63,927 nucleotides of DNA from NCBI GenBank assembly GCA_016784735.1, contig JADHUC010000011.1, positions 1 to 63,927 of the forward strand, in the 5' to 3' direction. Both the position numbers and the translations under genes were made by a program. This DNA is from Pirellulaceae bacterium. GTDB taxonomy: Bacteria > Planctomycetota > Planctomycetia > Pirellulales > Pirellulaceae. Below are positions 8,065-16,766 of the stretch, piece by piece. Below the pieces are notes generated by a model. The model had not been told where the DNA came from, made no database searches, and saw nothing but the letters and a program-made list of their open reading frames with translations. Each line of letters begins with the position of its first letter. Positions within the stretch are counted from its first letter, which is position 1.

Positions 8065-10368
8065 ATGAGTGCAATCTTTGGCGAACGCATCATTCTTCAA
8101 CAAGATGACGGATCCGAGGTAACGTTGGTCGTCACGGGTGACGAGTTCCACGCCGACTACGAAACGCTGGATGGCTACACCGCGGTTTTCGACCAGCGGA
8201 CGGGCAAGTACTGCTACGGCGAACTTGTCGGCGGCGCATTGGTGTCGACCGGACTGCCCGTGACAAAAGCGCCGCCCGTGGGGCTCCGCCCGCATTTGCA
8301 GGAATCGGGCGAGATTCGAGCCGCACGATTCGCAAAGCGATTCAATAACTTGCGTCCTCCGGAAGATGGGTCGCTCGCCGATGAGAACATGGCATTTGCC
8401 TTCGCTCCGAACAACGGCCTACTGAACGGGCGCCGTGTCAGCGACGGCCACGTCCTGGGACTGACCATCATGGTCGAGTTCCAAGATGTCGCTGCGTCGG
8501 TCGATCGAGATGACGTTAACGCCATGCTGAATGCCGACGATTTCGATCTGAACGGAAACATCTCTTCGGTCCGGCGGTATTTCAGCACCGTTTCGAACGG
8601 CAATCTCGACTACGAGAACCGTGTGGTCGGTCCAGTCAAGCTCTCGAAGAACAAGAAGTTCTACGAGACCACCCTGCTGGTCCGCGAAGCCCTCGAAGCA
8701 GCGGTCGACCAATTCAATGTTGACCTTTCGGATTTCGTCTCGCAGGACGATGGCGTGATCGACGCGGTCAACTTCATGTACGCCGGGCGCACGGTCTATG
8801 GCATCAACGGCGATAACAGCAATCCAAGCGATTTGTGGCCACACAACTCTAGTATCACGCTCGAATTCGATACGCCGGCGGGCCGGGTGAAAACGCATTT
8901 CTATCAGCTTTCGAGCATGGGACGTCGACGAGTCGATCTGTCGATCGGTACGTTTTGTCACGAAAGCGGTCACCTGTTGTGTCGGTTTCCGGACATGTAC
9001 GACTACGGAAAGCGCGAGGGGGACTTTTTCAAGAGCCTGGGAATCGGACCGTATTGCCTGATGGGATCTGGAAACCACAACGGCAGCGGCCGGACGCCAG
9101 CGCCGGTATGTGGATACCTTCGTGACCTGGTCGGCTGGGCGGATCGTGAAGTGCTGTTGAACGCCTCGCAGACAATCCAAGCCAAACACGCCGATTACGG
9201 CACGGTGTTGAAGTTTCTGACCGATAAGAGCAACGAGTACTTTGTCATCGAAAACCGCACGGCAATCGGGCTCGACGAGCATCTGGGGTCCAGCGGGTTA
9301 GCAATCCTCCACTGCGACATACTGGGCTCGAACGAGTTGCAGCAAGGGACTGCCGCACAGCATTATCAATGCGCACTGCTGCAAGCCGATGGACGCCGCG
9401 ACCTGGAAAAGGGCATCAGCGGCAACCGGGCCAGCGATCTGTATGGCGAGACCGCAGGAGTCGCGGCCTCGAAGGACACCAATCCCGCGACGCGCATGTG
9501 GGATGGTTCCGATAGCGGCCTGAAGGTCTCCGAAATCTCGGGGCCAGGCGAAGAGATCGCCTTCCGCGTTGGTGAACCTGTGGTGCCGCCAATCGGAGGT
9601 CAGGCCACGGTTTCGGCCGAAGTTGAACCGGACCTGTTGATCCCAGACGACGAACCGGCCGGCATCACCAGCGCCTTGAGCTTGGCCCCGAATGGCGATG
9701 TGGTCTCGATCGAAGTCGACGTCGAGGCCCAACACACCTGGGTCGGTGATTTGACGATCAGTCTGGAGGCGCCCTCCGGCGAGGAGGTTGTGCTAAGAGA
9801 AACCGCAGGTGGTTCTGCCGACGACGTCGACGACCACTACACGTCCGAGACGCACGAACAACTTGCGAAGCTGGTCGGCGAATCGGTACAAGGAGACTGG
9901 AAGCTGCACATCATTGACAGTGCCTTTCGCGACGTCGGCCGTCTGGACCGATGGAGCCTGAAGATCGTATACGAGCAGGGCGACAAAACCGTGACGCGCC
10001 AGATGACACCGAACGTGCCGATTCCCGACAGCTCAGCCGGCGGAATCAGCGATTCGGTTACCATTGGCCAGAAAGGAATCTTGAGAAATGTGCAGGTTCG
10101 CGTCGACATCACGCACACTTGGGTTGGCGACCTGATTGTCGAACTGCGATCGGCGTCAGGGGACGTAGCCCGCCTGCACGATCGTCAAGGCCGTTCACAA
10201 GACGACATCCGCCGGACCTACGATCTGACGACCACACCAGCCCTTGAAACCATGCTCAACACGGCAATCAAAGGCAAATGGCAACTCGTAGTCCGCGACC
10301 TCGTTTCGGCCGACATCGGCACCCTGAACGAATGGGACCTAACCCTAGTCTACTCGCCAACCGCGTGA
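8065..10368 (+). CDS. M6-family metalloprotease with two C-terminal P domains
   Basis: A 767-residue zinc protease of the immune-inhibitor-A/M6 type. The zinc site is HESGH at residues 299-303, followed by the PDMYD and CLMGSGNHNG segments found after the active site in the family. Two proprotein-convertase-type P domains follow, about residues 520-635 and 645-767; each has a HTWVGDL motif and ends with a WSLKIVYE or WDLTLVYS strand. The start at 8065 has CAGGAG upstream, yet there is no signal peptide: the protein opens with MSAIFGERIILQQDDG. Either it is exported without a classical signal or it acts in the cytosol. No inhibitor or partner gene is adjacent. Confidence 0.85.
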   Translation: MSAIFGERIILQQDDGSEVTLVVTGDEFHADYETLDGYTAVFDQRTGKYCYGELVGGALVSTGLPVTKAPPVGLRPHLQESGEIRAARFAKRFNNLRPPEDGSLADENMAFAFAPNNGLLNGRRVSDGHVLGLTIMVEFQDVAASVDRDDVNAMLNADDFDLNGNISSVRRYFSTVSNGNLDYENRVVGPVKLSKNKKFYETTLLVREALEAAVDQFNVDLSDFVSQDDGVIDAVNFMYAGRTVYGINGDNSNPSDLWPHNSSITLEFDTPAGRVKTHFYQLSSMGRRRVDLSIGTFCHESGHLLCRFPDMYDYGKREGDFFKSLGIGPYCLMGSGNHNGSGRTPAPVCGYLRDLVGWADREVLLNASQTIQAKHADYGTVLKFLTDKSNEYFVIENRTAIGLDEHLGSSGLAILHCDILGSNELQQGTAAQHYQCALLQADGRRDLEKGISGNRASDLYGETAGVAASKDTNPATRMWDGSDSGLKVSEISGPGEEIAFRVGEPVVPPIGGQATVSAEVEPDLLIPDDEPAGITSALSLAPNGDVVSIEVDVEAQHTWVGDLTISLEAPSGEEVVLRETAGGSADDVDDHYTSETHEQLAKLVGESVQGDWKLHIIDSAFRDVGRLDRWSLKIVYEQGDKTVTRQMTPNVPIPDSSAGGISDSVTIGQKGILRNVQVRVDITHTWVGDLIVELRSASGDVARLHDRQGRSQDDIRRTYDLTTTPALETMLNTAIKGKWQLVVRDLVSADIGTLNEWDLTLVYSPTA

Positions 10369-10839
10369 GATCAGAAGGACGCAGCGATTCGGTCACCTGC
10401 CGGAGTGGTCCGGCCACTCTTGAAGGTCATGCAAGTCTAAGGTCATGCAAGTCTCTTGAAACCACGACACGATTTTGCGCAACTGGCGTGCGACGGTCCG
10501 GGCATGGAAACCAGTATTTTCTCAAACGTCGGCGGTTCACCTCGAGGCGGACAGAAGAAAGCCGCCCGCGAATTACGCGAATTATCGCGAATACTCAATT
10601 CATGTTTTTCCGATTTCGCGGAGAACACGTTTCCCATTTCAAAGGATCCACGATCATTCTCCGAGGATCATTTCGCATTCGCGATAATTCGCGTCATTCG
10701 CGGGCAACCTTTTGCTGCGGGGGGACATCCAACGAGCAATCTGGATGATGCTCCCGCATCGTCCTTCTCGTTAAGTATTTTGAGTAGGGTCGCGGAACCG
10801 GCGGATTCTTGTCCCGCGAGGCTGAGGGCAAACTACCTG
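10369..10839. repeat. Intergenic region with direct and inverted repeats
   Basis: Three elements are visible. GAGTGG (10403-10408) faces CCACTC (10414-10419). A 16-base unit AAGGTCATGCAAGTCT is repeated in tandem (10423-10438 and 10439-10454). A long inverted repeat has 29-base arms (10564-10592 and 10677-10705) matching at 28 positions around an 84-base centre; its core reads ACGCGAATTATCGCGAAT. No gene is convincing here. Confidence 0.85.
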
Positions 10840-11295
10840 CTAGCGCGTCCAAGCGAGCCATTTGTGGAAGAGTGATTTCACTAGCGGCGTCAGACGTGTG
10901 CGGTTGAATTGATCGCCTAGTTTGCGAATGGCTTCCGTTTGCGTTGGGTATGGGTGAATCGTGCTGCCGATCTTTTTCAGACCCAGGCCGTGGGTCATGG
11001 CCAGTGTGATCTCGGAGATCATGTCGCCGGCGTTGCGAGCGACAATGGTGGCTCCGACGATCTGGTTCGTGCCCTTCTTGACGTAGACCTTGACGAAGAC
11101 CTTGACGAAGCCCTCGTCGTCGCCTTCCAGGATGGCTCGGTCAACTTCGCGCAACTGCTGAACGAACGCGTCGACTTCGAGTCCCTTCTCTCTTGCCTGA
11201 TTCTCGTGCAGCCGAACATGGATGTCTCTCTCCACGAGGAAACGCCGCGTAAGGGAACCGACTGTTTTTGTCCACATGTCGTTGCGGCGACGCAT
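10840..11295 (-). pseudogene. C-terminal remnant of a mercuric-reductase-like flavoprotein
   Basis: The 151-residue frame matches the C-terminal dimerisation domain of pyridine-nucleotide disulfide oxidoreductases. It contains VGATIVARNAGDMISEITLA, the IHPYPTQTEAIR segment that carries the active-site His, and an ending like LVKSLFHKWLAWTR, as in planctomycete mercuric-reductase-like proteins. The FAD- and NAD-binding parts are missing; such enzymes normally run to about 450-550 residues. A 12-base tandem duplication (11086-11109) adds residues in a FVKVFVKVYVKKG stretch. It therefore looks like a decaying fragment. Such reductases often neighbour arsenosugar genes, which lie directly downstream. 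Confidence 0.75.
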
Positions 11296-11479
11296 GGGGA
11301 CCCACTCGAATCCAAATAGTACGACGTGGCAGCCGGATGTTTCTTACAGAAGAAAACCTGCGTGATGCGGACTCTTTCTTTCTGTAAGGATCGTGCAACT
11401 TGCTCGTCATTTCGTCAGTGACATCGCAAGTCGACTGCGATGAATGGACCTATTTTCCTTTGTTGAGGAGCGTTTTGTT

Positions 11480-12211
11480 ATGCGACAGTACATTCGACCG
11501 ATACTATTTGTGTTTGCGGCAGCAGGACTGCTGGCAGTGATCCCCATTTCAGTCTACGCACAGAGCGGTAGCCGTAGCTACCCACCGAGCGGTTCCAGCC
11601 GCCGGGCATCATCGTCTGGGGGATCCGGGCTACGCACGCAAGCTAAGGTACCAGTGGCCCTCGAAGGCTACTGCCCCGTGAGCCTGAAGACGATGAACAA
11701 ATGGGTGAAAGGGTCGCCGGCAAGTAAGTCGGTTTTCGATGGTCACACGTACTACTTCGCCAACCAGCAAGGCAAGCAGATGTTCGACCACGAGCCCGCG
11801 AAGTATGTCCCGGTACTGGGCGGGGATTGCGCGGTCAGCTACGTCAAGATGGGCAAGCGGGTACCCGGAAACACCCGCGACGCCGCGTGGCACGGGGGGC
11901 GGATTTTCACGTTCGCCAATGCAGAAGGCAAGAAGATGTTCCTGGCCGATCCCAGTGCCTACGCCCATGCGGACCTCGCCTACGGCGGCAAGTGCAACGT
12001 CTGTAGCGTGAACATGAAACAAACCGTTACCGGCAAGCCCGAGTTTGCGGTGCTCCGCAAGGGGCTCCGATACCAGTTTCCGTCAGCCGGTCCGCGCGAC
12101 GAATTTCTAGCAAATCCAGAGAAATACGAGGTTTCTGCCAACGCCGCCCAGGCTTCATCGGGTGGCTCTGGAAGCCGGCAACTCGCAGGTTACGGCTCCA
12201 GTACTCGGTGA
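11480..12211 (+). CDS. Secreted protein with three YHS-like units
   Basis: Encodes 243 residues. ATG 11480 has GAGGAG upstream and opens a signal peptide (PILFVFAAAGLLAVIPI). After a Ser/Gly-rich linker come three tandem YHS-type units. The first two are clear: EGYCPVSL...GHTYYFANQQGKQMFDHEPAKY and GDCAVSYVKMGKRVPG...FTFANAEGKKMFLADPSAY. The third, GKCNVCSVNMK...LRYQFPSAGPRDEFLANPEKY, is more divergent. YHS domains bind metal ions, probably through the C-x-V/C pair. It lies 51 bases upstream of the DUF547 gene and likely shares its transcript with the arsenosugar genes. Confidence 0.8.
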   Translation: MRQYIRPILFVFAAAGLLAVIPISVYAQSGSRSYPPSGSSRRASSSGGSGLRTQAKVPVALEGYCPVSLKTMNKWVKGSPASKSVFDGHTYYFANQQGKQMFDHEPAKYVPVLGGDCAVSYVKMGKRVPGNTRDAAWHGGRIFTFANAEGKKMFLADPSAYAHADLAYGGKCNVCSVNMKQTVTGKPEFAVLRKGLRYQFPSAGPRDEFLANPEKYEVSANAAQASSGGSGSRQLAGYGSSTR

Positions 12212-12262
12212 AGGTCGTCCGGCTTTCTCGGTTAGCTATCCCATCGGAAGAGGGCTACGAAC

Positions 12263-13108
12263 ATGCGAAGGATCATCCTTTTTGCGGCAGCTTTTTCAGT
12301 CTGTACGGGGTGTGGCGTCTGTTTCATACAGGATGCACCGGACGATGCTGTGGTCGTTGACGATCGAGCGAGTGCGGACGACGGGTCGGTGGCTGGGCGC
12401 GTTTCCCTGGACCAGGTCGACCATTCGACTTGGGATCGCCTGCTGAAGAAATACGTCGATGGCGACGGGATGGTCAACTACGAGGCATGGAAGAACTCAA
12501 AGGACGACCTTGCCGCGTTGAAGAAATACCTGGCAACGCTGAGCCGCGCCGACACGCGGGCCCAAGCGTCCGAGGCGGGAAAGCTGGCTTTCTGGATCAA
12601 CGCTTACAACGCATTGACTGTTCACGGAATCTTGGAGGTCTACCCGACGACCAGCATCCGAAACCACACCGCGGTCGCCTTCGGCTACAACATCTGGAAA
12701 GACCTTCTCCTGCCGGTGAGCGGCGAGAAGCATTCGCTGGAAGACATCGAACACAAGATTCTGCGGAAACTGAACGAGCCACGCATCCATTTTGCCATCG
12801 TCTGCGCGTCGATCGGTTGCCCGCGGCTCCGCCACGAGGCTTACACGCCGGCCACGCTGGATGCCCAGCTTGCCCACAACACACGTGACTTCCTTTCGCG
12901 GAAACGGAATCTCCAGCTCGATTCCCAGAGGCGCATCATTCATGTTTCTTCGATTCTCGATTGGTTCAGCGACGATTTCGGGCCCACGCCCCAGGAAGGC
13001 CTGGCCGGATTGGCCGAGTACATGCCTGATAACGCTGCCCGATTCGTTCGGCAAAGGAGCTTCTCGGTTCGCTACCTCGAGTACGACTGGAACATCAACA
13101 AACAATAG
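12263..13108 (+). CDS. DUF547-domain protein, exported
   Basis: Encodes 281 residues with a short signal (MRRIILFAAAFSVCTGCG); the Cys18 context is a weak lipobox, so it may be a lipoprotein. The DUF547 hallmarks are present: KLAFWINAYNALTVHGIL, the HSLEDIEHKILR segment and HFAIVCASIGCPRLRHEAY. A GAAGAGGG ribosome site precedes ATG 12263. The biochemical activity of DUF547 is not established to my knowledge, but the family is repeatedly found next to arsenosugar genes. Here arsM starts only 13 bases after its stop, which supports co-transcription. Confidence 0.88.
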   Translation: MRRIILFAAAFSVCTGCGVCFIQDAPDDAVVVDDRASADDGSVAGRVSLDQVDHSTWDRLLKKYVDGDGMVNYEAWKNSKDDLAALKKYLATLSRADTRAQASEAGKLAFWINAYNALTVHGILEVYPTTSIRNHTAVAFGYNIWKDLLLPVSGEKHSLEDIEHKILRKLNEPRIHFAIVCASIGCPRLRHEAYTPATLDAQLAHNTRDFLSRKRNLQLDSQRRIIHVSSILDWFSDDFGPTPQEGLAGLAEYMPDNAARFVRQRSFSVRYLEYDWNINKQ

Positions 13109-13121
13109 AGGACAAGCAAGA

Positions 13122-14300
13122 ATGATCCAAGCGACCATCAGCCCGGGAGGCAACGGGCGTGAGGCTTCTGTCCGCCAACGATATTCTCGGGCGGCGAATG
13201 CGAAGGAGGATGCGCTGTGTTGCCCCGTTAGTTATTCGCAAGAGTACCTGGATGTGATTCCGGAGGAGATTCTCGAGCGGGACTATGGCTGCGGCGATCC
13301 GACGCCCTACGCTCGAAACGGCGATACGGTTTTGGATCTGGGTTCGGGAGGCGGGAAGACCTGCTACATCCTGTCTCAGGTCGTCGGTCCGAAAGGGCGA
13401 GTCGTTGGCGTCGACTGCAATCGGGAAATGCTTGCGATCGCGCGGGGATATCGCGAGCAAGTAGCCGAACGACTCGGCTACGGCAACGTGAACTTTCGCT
13501 GCGGCCTGATCCAGGACTTGGCCCTTGACTTGGAAACGCTTGCCAGTGAGGCGGCCGGACTGGAGATCGCCGATCCGCAGGATTGGATCGCGCTCAGGCA
13601 ATTGGAGCAACGTCTGCGTCATGAGCAGCCGATGATTGCCGACGAAAGCGCCGACTGCGTTGTATCGAACTGCGTGTTGAATCTTGTTCGTCCGGCGGAC
13701 CGCCAACAACTTTTCGGTGAGGTTTTTCGAGTACTCCGCCTTGGCGGTCGAGTGGCAATCAGCGACATCGTTGCCGACGAAGATGTGCCGGAGCATCTTC
13801 AGAATGATCCGGAACTGTGGTCGGGCTGCATATCGGGGGCTTTTCGCGAGGATCGCTTCCTGGCAGCATTTGAAGAAGCGGGGTTCTACGGCGTTAGAAT
13901 CGCCGCCCGTCAGGCCGAACCATGGCGAACCGTCGAGGGGATCGAGTTCCGCTCGCTAACGATAGTCGCCTACAAAGGGAAACAGGGGCCGTGCCTGGAA
14001 CGCAACCAGGCCGTCGTGTATCGTGGACCGTTCAAGAAGGTCGAGGACGACGACGGTCATGTTTACTACCGAGGCCAACGGATGGCCGTATGCGACAAGA
14101 CGTTTCGCCTTCTACAGAAGGAGCCGTACGCCGGGCAGTTCGAGTTGATCGAGCCGCGGGAGGCGATTCCTCTGGAGAATGCCGCCCGGTTTGACTGCAG
14201 TCGTCCCAGACAACGCCATCCGCGAGAGACCAAGGGGCAAGATTACGATGCCACGACCGAATCCGCCGGCGTCTGTACGGACGGTGGCAATTGCTGCTAA
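13122..14300 (+). CDS. arsM: Arsenite S-adenosylmethionine methyltransferase, arsenosugar type
   Basis: Methylates arsenite, the first step toward dimethylarsenate and arsenosugars; cytosolic. It is 392 residues long. SAM motif I is VLDLGSGGGKTCYILS. The arsenic-binding cysteines expected in ArsM are visible at CCPVSY, DYGCGDP, SNCVLNLV and SGCISGAF. The protein carries the long C-terminal extension of the arsenosugar subgroup and ends in GGNCC. ATG 13122 is used; the frame remains open far upstream into the DUF547 gene, but that part is a shadow. arsS follows, which defines the pathway. Confidence 0.92.
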   Translation: MIQATISPGGNGREASVRQRYSRAANAKEDALCCPVSYSQEYLDVIPEEILERDYGCGDPTPYARNGDTVLDLGSGGGKTCYILSQVVGPKGRVVGVDCNREMLAIARGYREQVAERLGYGNVNFRCGLIQDLALDLETLASEAAGLEIADPQDWIALRQLEQRLRHEQPMIADESADCVVSNCVLNLVRPADRQQLFGEVFRVLRLGGRVAISDIVADEDVPEHLQNDPELWSGCISGAFREDRFLAAFEEAGFYGVRIAARQAEPWRTVEGIEFRSLTIVAYKGKQGPCLERNQAVVYRGPFKKVEDDDGHVYYRGQRMAVCDKTFRLLQKEPYAGQFELIEPREAIPLENAARFDCSRPRQRHPRETKGQDYDATTESAGVCTDGGNCC

Positions 14301-14316
14301 TTATCCGCGGTTGCAG

Positions 14317-14384
14317 GATGATTTTGCCCAGAAATGATTTTGCCTTCTCTTGTTCGGGAAAAATGATTGTGGGGCAAAATCATC
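14317..14384. repeat. 13-base inverted repeat between arsM and arsS
   Basis: GATGATTTTGCCC (14317-14329) is perfectly complementary to GGGCAAAATCATC (14372-14384). The 42-base loop carries a second partial copy (ATGATTTTGCC, starting at 14334). It sits inside the probable operon, in the 128-base gap before arsS. Confidence 0.85.
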
Positions 14385-14428
14385 TGGAGTTCGCTTGGGA
14401 CCGTGTTGAGGTTGAGAAAGCAAACACC

Positions 14429-15469
14429 ATGGCTACCATGACGTTACTCAGGGAAGGCAACCGACTTTCCGATCCGGCCAACCAATTGACGGTGCTCCAG
14501 CCGGGGCCGGCTCACAAGCCTTTCGAGGACTCGTTGGCCGAGTGCGGGCTGTCTCCGCTGCGTGCGTTGGGAATCGAAGTGCTTCAGGTCAATCTCGGCA
14601 AACTGTGCAACATGACTTGCACCCACTGTCACGTCGATGCCGGCCCCGACCGGCGTGAGATCATGACCCGCGAGACCGCCGAGGCGTGTATCCGGGCTCT
14701 GGCGCAAACCGACATTCCCATGCTGGATCTGACCGGCGGCGCACCGGAGATGAATCCGCACTTCCGCTGGATCGCCCAGGAGGCGAGTCGCCTGGGACGC
14801 CACGTGATCGACCGCTGCAACTTGACGATCCTCCGGACGCCGGGCCACACGGATCTTCCGGAGTTCCTCGCCGAGCACCAGGTGGAAATCGTCGCCTCGC
14901 TTCCGTGTTACCTGAAAGAAAACGTCGACGCCCAACGCGGAATCCACGCCTTTGAAAGGTCGATCGAGGTCCTGCGTCAGCTCAATGCGATCGGATACGG
15001 GCGACCGGAATCAGGGCTCGATCTGACACTCGTCTACAACCCGATCGGCCCCGCTCTGCCGCCGCCCCAGGCTTCCTTGGAGGAAGCCTACAAGCGGGAG
15101 TTGGCCGAGCGATACGACATCTGTTTCACGCGGCTGATCACGATAACCAACATGCCGATCAGCCGCTTTCTCGACTACCTCCTCAAGTCGGAGAAGTACG
15201 AGGAGTACATGGAGACTTTGATCAGCGCCTACAACCCGGCCGCCGCCGCGGGAGTCATGTGCCGAACCACACTCTCGGTGGACTGGGAAGGGCGACTGTA
15301 CGATTGCGACTTCAACCAGATGCTCGGACTTTTCGTCCGCGAGGATTGCCCGCAAAACATCCGGGATTTCAAACAGGAAGCCCTGGCCGCTCGGACCATC
15401 GTCACCGGGCAACATTGTTATGGCTGCACCGCGGGCGCAGGATCGGGATGCCGGGGGGCAATTGTGTGA
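14429..15469 (+). CDS. arsS: Arsenosugar biosynthesis radical SAM protein ArsS
   Basis: Radical SAM enzyme of 346 residues that in the known pathway adds a 5'-deoxyadenosyl group to dimethylarsenic. The 4Fe-4S cluster motif CNMTCTHC has cysteines at residues 60, 64 and 67, followed by HVDAGPDRRE. LDLTGGAPEMNPHFRW and FNQMLG (C-terminal region) are also family features, and the end CYGCTAGAGSGC is the ArsS cysteine cluster. ATG 14429 was chosen; the frame is open upstream through the inverted repeat, which argues against an earlier start. It overlaps the next gene by four bases. Confidence 0.92.
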   Translation: MATMTLLREGNRLSDPANQLTVLQPGPAHKPFEDSLAECGLSPLRALGIEVLQVNLGKLCNMTCTHCHVDAGPDRREIMTRETAEACIRALAQTDIPMLDLTGGAPEMNPHFRWIAQEASRLGRHVIDRCNLTILRTPGHTDLPEFLAEHQVEIVASLPCYLKENVDAQRGIHAFERSIEVLRQLNAIGYGRPESGLDLTLVYNPIGPALPPPQASLEEAYKRELAERYDICFTRLITITNMPISRFLDYLLKSEKYEEYMETLISAYNPAAAAGVMCRTTLSVDWEGRLYDCDFNQMLGLFVREDCPQNIRDFKQEALAARTIVTGQHCYGCTAGAGSGCRGAIV

Positions 15470-16278
15470 AAACGACACTGCCTGGTCCGCTCGCACCAAC
15501 TACGCCCGCATTGGTGGTTCGCCCCGAGCACGCTGCCGTACGGCATCCTGCCGAGCGCTGCGTCGATTTCTCTGGCGGGTCAACGATCTCCGTCGTCATC
15601 CCAACTCTTAACGAGGCCGCCCACCTGCCGCGAACCTTGGACAGCCTGTGTGGCGGGGAGAACATCGAGACGATTGTTGTTGATGGTGGGAGCAGTGACG
15701 GCACGTTGGGAATCGCCCAGCGCGAAGATTGTCAAGTCCTTCGTTCACCGCCAAGCCGGGCCCAGCAACTGAACGCGGGTGCCCGGTCCGCCAGCGGCTC
15801 CATCCTTCTGTTTCTGCACGCAGACACACGGCTCCCTCCGGCTTTCGACTCGGCGGTACGAACGACGCTGGATGAACCCGGAGTCGTGGGTGGTGCTTTT
15901 CGTTTGCGAATCGACGCGCCTAGCCGATCTCTTCGGATAATCGAACGCGCCGTCGACATTCGATCGCGCCTCTTTCAGATGCCTTACGGCGACCAGGCCA
16001 TCTTTGTTAACAAGAAGACGTTCCTCGAACTGGGCGGCTTTCCCGAGCTTCCCATCATGGATGATTATGAGTTCATCAGGCGACTCCGTCGCCGAGGCAA
16101 GATCCGAACCGCATCCACTGCCGTACTCACCTCTGGACGGCGGTGGCAGCAGTTGGGCCCATGGCGGACGACGTGGGTTAACCAAAAGATAATCTTGGGC
16201 TACTACCTCGGCATCGCGCCCAATCGTTTGGCCGTTTGGTATCACGGCGCCCTCGAAGAACCACAGGTCCACAAGTGA
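15466..16278 (+). CDS. Family 2 glycosyltransferase of the arsenosugar type
   Basis: A 270-residue glycosyltransferase with the GT-A fold start ISVVIPTLNEAAHLPRTLDS, the nucleotide-sugar site VVDGGSSDGT, the LHADTRLP acidic motif and a C-terminal LPIMDDYEFIRRLRRRG. This matches the glycosyltransferase family (TIGR04283) that accompanies arsM and arsS. It probably acts on the arsenic-bearing nucleoside or sugar. GTG 15466 overlaps the arsS stop in a GTGA junction with a G-rich ribosome site just before; ATG 15448 in the same frame is the alternative. Confidence 0.85.
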   Translation: MKTTLPGPLAPTTPALVVRPEHAAVRHPAERCVDFSGGSTISVVIPTLNEAAHLPRTLDSLCGGENIETIVVDGGSSDGTLGIAQREDCQVLRSPPSRAQQLNAGARSASGSILLFLHADTRLPPAFDSAVRTTLDEPGVVGGAFRLRIDAPSRSLRIIERAVDIRSRLFQMPYGDQAIFVNKKTFLELGGFPELPIMDDYEFIRRLRRRGKIRTASTAVLTSGRRWQQLGPWRTTWVNQKIILGYYLGIAPNRLAVWYHGALEEPQVHK

Positions 16279-16384
16279 GCGAGCAGGCGGCACCGATTGA
16301 CTGATAACACGCATTATGGTACCGGTGTACTTTAGCTCTTAGTCTTGTCAACCATGGACTCGTTGGGCAGCGTGGCTTGAGCGA

Positions 16385-16708
16385 ATGGAACGCGAAAAGA
16401 AGACCATTGTCGCCATGTTTCAGATTTATTGTCGCCATCATCACGCGACAAAAGGCGAGCTTTGCGCGCAGTGCACCGAGTTGCACGACTATGCCATGGG
16501 GCGTCTTGATCGCTGTCCGTTCGGTGTCGACAAACCGACCTGCGCGAACTGCCACATTCACTGCTACAAACCTGAAATGCGCGACCGCGTCCGCCAAGTG
16601 ATGCGTTACGCCGGGCCGAGGATGATGCTGTACCACCCAATCCTCGCCATTCTCCACAAGCTAGACGGCCGTAATCGCGCCTCTGACGTCAAGAAAGAAG
16701 CGGACTAA
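16385..16708 (+). CDS. YgbA-like protein (nitrous oxide-stimulated promoter family)
   Basis: A 107-residue cysteine- and histidine-rich cytosolic protein: YCRHHHATKGELCAQCTELH, DRCPFG, and CANCHIHCYKPEMRDRVR followed by MRYAGPRMMLYHP. These are the signature blocks of PF11756. In E. coli, ygbA is controlled by the NO-sensing repressor NsrR and contributes to growth recovery after nitrosative stress. The cysteines suggest an iron-sulfur or metal site, which is inference. It stands about 100 bases after the arsenosugar glycosyltransferase and may or may not be co-transcribed. Confidence 0.85.
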   Translation: MEREKKTIVAMFQIYCRHHHATKGELCAQCTELHDYAMGRLDRCPFGVDKPTCANCHIHCYKPEMRDRVRQVMRYAGPRMMLYHPILAILHKLDGRNRASDVKKEAD

Positions 16709-16766
16709 CGGCACCAGCGAATTGAACATGCACGAAGCTCTCGTGTCGCCGTGGAACTCGGCCGGG

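Noticed and set aside
8419..9282. 287-codon minus-strand frame within the protease gene
   Set aside because: No ribosome site or recognisable domain; the plus strand encodes a protease with a complete zinc motif.
12792..13121. 110-residue N-terminal extension of ArsM
   Set aside because: It lies in the DUF547 gene in another frame. ATG 13122 gives the usual length and start.
15259..15465. 69-residue N-terminal extension of the arsenosugar glycosyltransferase
   Set aside because: It overlaps arsS in another frame and the GT-A fold starts after GTG 15466.
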